From: Bacillota bacterium
Lineage (GTDB): Bacteria; Bacillota; Clostridia; Lachnospirales; Lachnospiraceae
DNA: 10,877 nt
Direction: 5' to 3'
NCBI GenBank assembly: GCA_023428655.1
Contig: JAEYXC010000031.1
Location: 1 to 10,877 of the forward strand
Shown: piece by piece, positions 6,205 to 10,877 of the stretch
Layout of the letters: every line of letters begins with the position of its first letter
How positions within the stretch are numbered: the first letter of the stretch is position 1
Notes under the pieces: generated by a model
Told to the model about the DNA's origin: nothing
Seen by the model: only the letters and a program-made list of their open reading frames with translations
Database searches by the model: none
Made by a program: the position numbers and the translations under genes

Positions 6205-7257
6205 TTAGCTCCTTTCTATTATTACAGCATGAGCAATACCCGGTACTGAATTTCCTTCATTAAAGCTCACCTGGGATAGCAATGCTCCGGTTGGAATGAA
6301 CAATACCCGCTTCCAGCTGCCCTCTCTCAATTGCTTTAATATATAACCTGCCAAGGTCACAGCGGAGCAACCGCATCCACTGCCTCCGGCATGAGTATCC
6401 TGGTTATCCTTATCAAATATCTCTATCCCGCAATCCATATGATTGGCCGAGATATCATAATTCTTCTCCTTCAGTAAATCAATCAGAATATTCTTACCCA
6501 CATAACCCAGATCACCGGTAATAATCCTATCATAATAAGTGGGCTCCACTCCCAGATCCTCTAGATTTTGCTTAATTGTCTCAAAGGCTGCCGGAGCCAT
6601 AGCCGCTCCCATATTCATAGAGTCCTTCAGACCATAGTCCACTATCTTTCCGATTGTCACACCCTTTATTACAATCCTCTCTTTTTCCTGCGTTTTCGCT
6701 AAATTTGGATCCTCGATAATGACTGCTCCGCTTCCGGTGACAGTCCAGGAGGCAGAATAGGGTCTTTGATTCCCATAATCCAAGGGAAAACGAAATTGCT
6801 TTTCTGCACCGGCAAAATGACTGGAGGTAATCGCCAATACTCGATCTGCGAAGCCTCCATCCACAAGAATTGAACCGATGGTCATAGCCTCTCCCATGGT
6901 TGAGCAGGCACCGTAAATACCTAACATTGGTATCTCCAGCTCATTAATTCCAAAGGAGGTTGCAATTAATTGTCCCAACAGGTCACCGCCAACCAGATAC
7001 CTTATATCCTTACTTGCAAGACCCGCCTTATCAAGTGCCTTTTGTGCGGCACGTTTCATCAACTCACTCTCTGCATCCTCCCAGGTCTTCTTGCCTGCCA
7101 GAGGATCCTCCTCAATCTCATCGAACAGTTTACCCAAAGGTCCTTCCCCTTCCTTCTTCCCTGCAATGGATGCCGCGGAAAGGATATGGGGCGGATTAGA
7201 AAAGAGGATACTTTGCTTTCCTACCATTTTGCTTTTATTTTTATTTTGCTCTGACAT
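6205..7257 (-). CDS. spoVAD: Stage V sporulation protein AD (SpoVAD)
   Basis: A 350-residue protein with a thiolase-like fold. In Bacillus the homologue binds dipicolinic acid directly and is the soluble part of the SpoVA channel. Family markers include GKQSILFSNPP (14-24), HILSAASIAGKKEGEGPLG, GGDLLGQL, the YGACSTMGEA segment with C118 in the position of the thiolase nucleophile, and an HAGGSGCGCSA block before the C-terminus. An ATG 12 bases earlier exists, but GGAGGT lies between the two ATGs, so the inner one (7255-7257) is the better start. Length agrees with the usual 335-350. It follows spoVAC by 19 bases and precedes spoVAE by 4, which is an operon arrangement. Confidence 0.95.
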   Translation of the reverse strand: MSEQNKNKSKMVGKQSILFSNPPHILSAASIAGKKEGEGPLGKLFDEIEEDPLAGKKTWEDAESELMKRAAQKALDKAGLASKDIRYLVGGDLLGQLIATSFGINELEIPMLGIYGACSTMGEAMTIGSILVDGGFADRVLAITSSHFAGAEKQFRFPLDYGNQRPYSASWTVTGSGAVIIEDPNLAKTQEKERIVIKGVTIGKIVDYGLKDSMNMGAAMAPAAFETIKQNLEDLGVEPTYYDRIITGDLGYVGKNILIDLLKEKNYDISANHMDCGIEIFDKDNQDTHAGGSGCGCSAVTLAGYILKQLREGSWKRVLFIPTGALLSQVSFNEGNSVPGIAHAVIIERS

Positions 7258-7276
7258 AGGTACCTCCATTTGTGAG

Positions 7277-7780
7277 CTAAACGATCTTTAACTGCTTTAA
7301 AATATAATAGATAAGTCCCAGTAACCAGGTGGAAAAAATTCCGTACAGTATAACCGGTCCGGCAATGGTAAATATCTTGCATCCAATTCCGAAGACCTGC
7401 CCTTCCTTTTTATACTCCACCGCCGGCGCTGCGACACTATTGGCAAAGCCTGTAATCGGAACCAGGGTTCCCGCACCCCCAAATTTGGCAAGCTTTTGGT
7501 ATAGTCCTAAACCGGTCAATAAGATTGATAAGAAGACCAAGGTTACCGTATTATAGGACTTAGCAACCTCCTCCTCCGCTCCTAGATATTGATAATAGGC
7601 AATAAAGGCCTGTCCTATGGTACAGATAATTCCTCCAATAATAAAAGCCTTAACGGAATTCTTAAACACACTGAATTTTGGTGTTTGTTGCTTTACGTAT
7701 TGATTGTACATTTCATTCCTCTTTTGTGCATCCTGCTCTCTTACCACCTTCGAGACCGATTCATTTTTTTGATTTGCCAT
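7277..7780 (-). CDS. spoVAC: Stage V sporulation protein AC (SpoVAC)
   Basis: A 167-residue multi-pass forespore inner membrane protein; the Bacillus homologue behaves as a mechanosensitive channel for dipicolinate release. A basic, polar N-terminal tail (1-42) is somewhat longer than in Bacillus. Membrane segments fall near 45-64, 77-95, 103-118 and 133-160. The GGAGTLVPITGFANS block (100-114) is the shared signature with SpoVAE. AAGGAG lies 11 nt before the ATG. It is separated from the upstream small ORF by 141 bases with no clear terminator, so read-through from the sigma-G-like promoter at 8212-8240 is plausible. Genes for SpoVAA, SpoVAB and SpoVAF are absent here, as is common in Clostridia. 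Confidence 0.95.
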   Translation of the reverse strand: MANQKNESVSKVVREQDAQKRNEMYNQYVKQQTPKFSVFKNSVKAFIIGGIICTIGQAFIAYYQYLGAEEEVAKSYNTVTLVFLSILLTGLGLYQKLAKFGGAGTLVPITGFANSVAAPAVEYKKEGQVFGIGCKIFTIAGPVILYGIFSTWLLGLIYYILKQLKIV

Positions 7781-7921
7781 AATCCCAGCTACTCCTTCCT
7801 ACTGATTAGATTATAATCGGAATGCCAAAGCCCCTAAGTAAAGCATGATAGGTCTATTTACACTAGCTGCAAATTGTCAGAAGCTCTTTTACATTCCAGT
7901 CCATATTCGGTAATTACAAAG

Positions 7922-8104
7922 CTATAAAATTGGGAAGCTTGTACTAACCTGAACCAGCTGCTCCACGCCTCTCCTGACTAAGGTGCCGTCGTAATGAGTC
8001 TCTCCTGCCGAGCCAAAAAGTTCTACACAAAGAACGATTGCTACCGCCATCACAAGAACAAAAGCTGCAACCCATATTATTTTTCTTTTTGATGTCATAT
8101 CCAT
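7922..8104 (-). CDS. Unrecognised small single-pass membrane protein in the spoVA locus
   Basis: A 60-residue protein I do not recognise. A short basic N-terminus (TSKRK, 4-8) is followed by one clear membrane segment (about 9-27) and a polar C-terminal part that would lie outside the cytoplasm. GGAG sits 7 nt before the ATG at 8102-8104. An in-frame upstream start would begin inside the 8151-8180 hairpin and is unlikely. The gene lies between sigF and spoVAC, downstream of a forespore-type promoter, which suggests forespore expression. The sequence after the stop stays open in the neighbouring frame from 7977 to 7858 and reads like protein (including ITEYGLECKRASDN). The real product may therefore be about 81 residues, through a frameshift, sequence error or mutation. 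Confidence 0.6.
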   Translation of the reverse strand: MDMTSKRKIIWVAAFVLVMAVAIVLCVELFGSAGETHYDGTLVRRGVEQLVQVSTSFPIL

Positions 8105-8150
8105 TCTCACACTCCATCCTTGACTGATGTTTTTGTGGTTAGGGCATAAT

Positions 8151-8180
8151 AAAAGCATCAGTTAGCTAACCGATGCTTTT
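8151..8180 (-). terminator. Hairpin terminator or leader hairpin after sigF
   Basis: On the minus strand the 30 bases fold into AAAAGCATCGGTTAG paired with CTAACTGATGCTTTT, with one G-U pair and a small loop after opening the central bases, followed by TTTTATTATG. It lies about 140 bases after the sigF stop. Because the sigma-G-like promoter at 8212-8240 lies upstream of it, the same hairpin would also be in the leader of the spoVA transcript. The pairing is better on the minus strand than on the plus strand. Confidence 0.72.
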
Positions 8181-8211
8181 ATTTTGAAACCAGCAATAAT
8201 TTCACTGTTCT

Positions 8212-8240
8212 TAGTATATGATATTAACTTTTTACTATAC
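8212..8240 (-). promoter_or_regulatory. Sigma-G (or sigma-F) type promoter for the small ORF and spoVA genes
   Basis: On the minus strand GTATA (8240-8236) is followed by a 17-base spacer and TATACTA (8218-8212). This fits the forespore consensus, GNATA-type -35 and CATACTA-type -10, with six of seven -10 bases matching. spoVA is a known sigma-G target in Bacillus, so position and content agree. The predicted start is near 8205, leaving a leader of about 100 bases that includes the 8151-8180 hairpin. Confidence 0.55.
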
Positions 8241-8319
8241 TGGAAAGATATGGTGCGACATTTTTCCAATTAGCTCATTGTTCCAGGCTTGGTTGTGTGA
8301 AAATTACTTTCCGTTACCC

Positions 8320-9036
8320 TTATGCTCCAAGCCTTTCACGCATAATCTTCAATATTCTTTTCTCCATTCGAGACACCTGAACCTGTGATATCCCAAGCTC
8401 CTTCGCAATGTCTGTCTGAGTTCTATCCTTAAAGTATCTAAGCCGAATGATTTCTTGCTCCTTCTCATCGAGGGATGCAATGATTTCCTTTAAAGCAAGC
8501 CTATCTACTAAATATTCACTTTCATCCTTTGTTTCCGCTAATTTATCAATTAAAAATATTGGGCTTCCATCCCCTTGATATATGGTCTTATATAATGATT
8601 CCACTTCGGCACCGGTCTCCAGTGCCATGATAATCTCTTCCTTATCAATATCCAGCTCCGTCTCAATCTCTTCCAGAGTCGGCTCCCTGCCATACGCATT
8701 CGAATATCTTTCTCGAAGAATTCTTATTTTAGTTGCCGTCTCCTTTAGTGATCTACTAACCTTTATCATTCCGTCATCGCGTAGAAAACGCTTTATTTCA
8801 CCGGTAATCATTGGTACAGCATAGGTGGAGAACTTCACCTCATAGGAGGTATCAAACTTATCGATTGCCTTAATCAAGCCGATGCTGCCGATCTGGAACA
8901 AATCCTCCATTTCATGCCCCCGATTCGCAAAACGTCTTACAATACTCCATACCAAACCCACATTCTCAGTAACAACGCGATCTCTGGCTTCCCTATCTCC
9001 TTCCTTAGATCGTTTAATCAGCTCAAGTGTATCCAC
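8320..9036 (-). CDS. sigF: RNA polymerase sigma-F factor
   Basis: The first forespore-specific sigma factor, 238 residues. Region 2 shows the core-binding DLFQIGSIGLIKAIDKFD (45-62) and the DNA-melting and -10 recognition stretch with FSTYAVPMITGEIKRFLRDDG (69-89), followed by KVSRSLKE typical of SigF/SigG. Region 4 ends with a helix-turn-helix of the form TDIAKELGISQVQVSRMEKRI (208-228). The start is GTG (9034-9036), with GAGAGAGG about 6 nt upstream; the nearest ATG is out of frame. Its place directly after spoIIAA and spoIIAB separates it from SigG, which is normally linked to other genes. Activity should be held by SpoIIAB and released by SpoIIAA. Confidence 0.95.
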   Translation of the reverse strand: MDTLELIKRSKEGDREARDRVVTENVGLVWSIVRRFANRGHEMEDLFQIGSIGLIKAIDKFDTSYEVKFSTYAVPMITGEIKRFLRDDGMIKVSRSLKETATKIRILRERYSNAYGREPTLEEIETELDIDKEEIIMALETGAEVESLYKTIYQGDGSPIFLIDKLAETKDESEYLVDRLALKEIIASLDEKEQEIIRLRYFKDRTQTDIAKELGISQVQVSRMEKRILKIMRERLGA

Positions 9037-9090
9037 ATTAAACCTCTCTCCCTTCCTCTGCAGCTTAATTTATGTACTGTCTGCAATCCG

Positions 9091-9564
9091 TCAATGTACC
9101 TTCTGACTGGCTTCCTGCGTATACTCCTTCACTCTCTCTGCTTTCCCTACCTTTTTTCTCATCCTTACCAAGGTTCCGCTACCAAGCTGCGATACAACCT
9201 CTAGCTCATCCATAAAGGCTTCCATAAAAGAGAAGCCCATTCCGGAGCGTTCCAGCTCCGGTCGCGAGGTATACAGTGGTTCCATGGCCTTTTCAATATT
9301 CTCAATTCCTACACCCTCATCCTTGATTTCTACCATCAATTCATTGCCTTCGATAATACAATGCATCGTAACCTTCCCAATCGTATTGGAATAACCGTGT
9401 ATTATCGAATTCGTAACTGCCTCTGAGACTGCCGTTTTGATATCTGCCAATTCCTCGATTGTCGGATCCAGCTGCGTTGCAAAAGCGGCAACTACCGTTC
9501 TTGCAAAGCTTTCATTCTGCGATTTACTTTCAAACTCTAATGTCATTTCATTCCTATCCTTCAT
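9091..9564 (-). CDS. spoIIAB: Anti-sigma F factor / serine kinase SpoIIAB
   Basis: A 157-residue GHKL-type kinase that binds and inactivates sigma-F and phosphorylates SpoIIAA. ATP-site motifs are visible: the N-box SEAVTNSIIHGY (47-58), the G1 box DEGVGI (82-87) and the G2 region ERSGMGFSFME (104-114). The N-terminus aligns well by eye with the Bacillus protein (LEF...SQNESFAR...QLDP), which supports the ATG at 9564 despite a loosely placed ribosome binding site (GGGG 12 nt upstream). The C-terminus is about 11 residues longer than the Bacillus protein. It is separated from spoIIAA by 101 bases and from sigF by 54, while in Bacillus these genes touch or overlap. Confidence 0.96.
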   Translation of the reverse strand: MKDRNEMTLEFESKSQNESFARTVVAAFATQLDPTIEELADIKTAVSEAVTNSIIHGYSNTIGKVTMHCIIEGNELMVEIKDEGVGIENIEKAMEPLYTSRPELERSGMGFSFMEAFMDELEVVSQLGSGTLVRMRKKVGKAERVKEYTQEASQKVH

Positions 9565-9644
9565 AGTGATTTTTGTCCCCTTTCAATTTCTAATAATACT
9601 TTACGCCAACAAAAAGTAAGTTAACCTTTCTATGGCTGCCGATT

Positions 9645-9661
9645 AAAAAACGAAGCTCGTT
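9645..9661 (-). terminator. Weak terminator-like hairpin between spoIIAA and spoIIAB
   Basis: On the minus strand AACGA and TCGTT (9661-9649) flank a 3-base loop and lead into a run of T. It starts 5 bases after the spoIIAA stop. The five-pair stem is weak, so partial termination or no effect are both possible. Confidence 0.3.
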
Positions 9662-9665
9662 CAAC

Positions 9666-10058
9666 CTAAGCCTTCTGAATCATATTTAATGCGGCTTCAA
9701 CCGTATCATATTTTTCAATAATCTTATACAGTCCGGACAATCTAAAAATCCTGTCCACGGAAGAATTGACATTGGCCACTGCTGTTTTACCTCCAATGAA
9801 AATGACCTTACGATATCTCCCCATAATGACGCCTATCCCTGCACTATCCATAAAGCCTGCACCGGAAAAATCAAAAATAATATGCTTAATATTATTACGG
9901 TCAATCAGTTTATCCGCTTTTTCCTTAATTTTAACTGCATTATGATGATCTAATTCACTGTATAGTCGGATAATCAAGCACCTTTGAGAGATCTCATAGC
10001 TTGCACCCTCCTCTCCTTTGTTAGAAATTACTCCAAATTGCCTATTCGCATCTTGCAT
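9666..10058 (-). CDS. spoIIAA: Anti-sigma F factor antagonist SpoIIAA
   Basis: A STAS-domain protein of 130 residues. In its unphosphorylated form it pulls SpoIIAB off sigma-F in the forespore. The domain runs from about residue 21, with ELDHHNA (35-41), and the FMDSAGIGV loop in which S72 corresponds to the serine phosphorylated by SpoIIAB. The second serine of the Bacillus SS pair is alanine here. The GRY..V...GG and LSGL.KII segments complete the fold. AGGAGG 9 nt before the ATG at 10056-10058 fixes the start. The longer frame to 10136 would begin within the terminator of the upstream gene. An N-terminal extension of about 13 residues relative to Bacillus remains. Confidence 0.95.
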   Translation of the reverse strand: MQDANRQFGVISNKGEEGASYEISQRCLIIRLYSELDHHNAVKIKEKADKLIDRNNIKHIIFDFSGAGFMDSAGIGVIMGRYRKVIFIGGKTAVANVNSSVDRIFRLSGLYKIIEKYDTVEAALNMIQKA

Positions 10059-10102
10059 GGGATGTTCCCTCCTGTCTCGTTCAAATTCTTTTTCAGGCAA
10101 TG

Positions 10103-10156
10103 AAAAAAAGACCTTCAATGGAATGGGTATGCCCATTCAACATAAAACGTCTTTTT
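10103..10156 (-). terminator. Terminator of the TPR gene upstream of spoIIAA
   Basis: An inner perfect hairpin (arms 10121-10127 and 10132-10138, GAATGGG/CCCATTC) sits inside an outer stem of AAAAAGAC (10105-10112) with GTCTTTTT (10149-10156). On the minus strand the structure ends in a run of seven T (10109-10103). It lies 38 bases past the TPR gene stop. It separates the TPR gene from the spoIIA operon and rules out the longer spoIIAA start. Confidence 0.72.
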
Positions 10157-10194
10157 CCAAAGCATCTTTATCTTAGGTTGTTAGTTTATTTTCT

Positions 10195-10877
10195 CTATTC
10201 CTGTACCTCTCTCAGGAAATTTTGTGCATCCGCAGCTCTATTGGAATCCGGATATTCGGTTAATACAATATTGTAATATAGTGCTGCATTTTCCTTATCT
10301 TCCAGTCGATGGTATGCTCTGCCTGTAAAATAGATTGCATTTACATCCTGAGGATTAAAGATAAGTGCTTTCTTCAATTCCATAATTGCTTCCTCATACT
10401 TACCATCACTATATAGATCATGTCCTGAATCGTAATAACTATCTGCCGCATCGGGGTATGATACCTCACGAAGCTGTGTCGTTAAAGCAATTGCCTCCTC
10501 ACTTTCAAACCGGGCATCATCCACAGTAGCTAGCAAATCAGCCATTGCAAGATAATCTCTACTGCTTTCCGACTTCTCCAATTCTGTTAGATAAAGCTGA
10601 GTTGCTTCAAAAAGAGCAGCATAGATATCATCTTTGTTCTCCTCGCTGGACAGATTATCAATTTGAGTCTGTAGAGCATCAATCTTCTGCTCCAATTGAA
10701 TCTTATCATTCTTCAACGAGGTAATGGTTGCTTCCTGTTCCTCAATCTTCACCAGGCTTGTACTATAATCGATATTCTCGGTATCCGGGCTGGTCATTCG
10801 CCTCTTCTCAATCGTGGGTACGATTAAAAAGGCAGTGACTGCGATACCGATAATAATACCAAGTACCAGATTGACAA
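10195..10877 (-). CDS. Membrane-anchored coiled-coil TPR protein, C-terminal part
   Basis: The open frame continues from an internal ATG (10797) to the right edge without a stop, and this extra part encodes a clear membrane segment (VLGIIIGIAVTAFLIVP) followed by EKRR. The true start therefore lies outside the window and the internal ATG is not the start. After the anchor come a helical coiled coil (about 40 residues rich in E, Q, K, L heptads), a further helical region and two tetratricopeptide units (YYDSGHDLYSDGKYEEAI... and A.YFTGRAYHRLEDKENAAL...). TPR domains bind other proteins, and the partner here is unknown. I recall similar zinc-ribbon/TM/TPR proteins in Lachnospiraceae, but the N-terminal part needed to test that is not here. 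The gene has its own terminator before spoIIAA. Confidence 0.82.
   Translation of the reverse strand, partial: VNLVLGIIIGIAVTAFLIVPTIEKRRMTSPDTENIDYSTSLVKIEEQEATITSLKNDKIQLEQKIDALQTQIDNLSSEENKDDIYAALFEATQLYLTELEKSESSRDYLAMADLLATVDDARFESEEAIALTTQLREVSYPDAADSYYDSGHDLYSDGKYEEAIMELKKALIFNPQDVNAIYFTGRAYHRLEDKENAALYYNIVLTEYPDSNRAADAQNFLREVQE

Noticed and set aside
6970..7254. Plus-strand open frames opposite spoVAD, and similar ones opposite rarA, spoVAC, sigF and spoIIAB.
   Set aside because: They are shadows of well-supported genes on the other strand, without ribosome binding sites or recognisable protein features.
7845..7872. A sigma-A-like TTGCAG-N16-TATCAT before spoVAC on the minus strand.
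   Set aside because: The -35 matches only three of six positions, and a vegetative promoter for spoVA genes would be out of keeping with their forespore role.
10083..10116. A sigma-H promoter for the spoIIA operon, with AAAGAATTT as -10 and GAAGGTCTT as -35 on the minus strand.
   Set aside because: The -10 fits RnnGAATWW, but the -35 match lacks the A of AGGA and the spacer is 16 bases, about 4 longer than the usual 11-12. The spoIIA operon is expected to be sigma-H driven, so the -10 may be right, but the pair cannot be supported.
10059..10136. A 26-residue N-terminal extension of SpoIIAA starting at 10136.
   Set aside because: It would start inside the terminator hairpin of the TPR gene, while AGGAGG stands correctly before the ATG at 10058.

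Overview
The window looks like the chromosome of an endospore-forming, moderately AT-rich Clostridia member, most likely Lachnospiraceae. The reasons are the spoIIAA-spoIIAB-sigF operon, a minimal spoVAC-spoVAD-spoVAE set, AGGAGG-type ribosome binding sites, and two small families (DUF4250-like and DUF6514-like) that I associate with this group. The family calls rest on recognised motifs, not on searches. No tRNA, rRNA, CRISPR array, insertion sequence or phage gene is visible.

Left part (1-2406). The 5' part of rarA (ATPase for stalled replication forks) runs off the left edge. A DUF4250-like small gene converges with, and overlaps by 30 bp, a VanZ-family membrane protein gene. Divergent from vanZ is yigZ (IMPACT family), behind a perfect 22-bp palindrome. 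yigZ converges with a DUF6514-like gene. The apparent transcription terminator of the latter lies inside the yigZ coding sequence.

Centre (2407-5843). A 429-bp intergenic region carries two outward-facing promoters, one for the DUF6514-like gene and one for a large class A penicillin-binding protein (glycosyltransferase plus transpeptidase). Between this gene and spoVAE lies an unexplained imperfect inverted repeat of about 220 bp.

Right part (5844-10877, all on the minus strand). In transcription order: the 3' part of a membrane-anchored TPR protein with its terminator; spoIIAA, spoIIAB and sigF (anti-anti-sigma, anti-sigma and the first forespore sigma factor); a hairpin terminator; a forespore-type (sigma-G-like) promoter; an unrecognised small single-pass membrane protein; then spoVAC, spoVAD and spoVAE, which import dipicolinic acid into the forespore. 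The control switch for forespore transcription thus sits directly upstream of one of its late outputs.

Most of the window is standard sporulation and cell-wall biology. The items most worth a second look are the 220-bp palindrome, the terminator embedded in a convergent gene, and the small membrane ORF in the spoVA locus, whose downstream out-of-frame sequence also looks coding.
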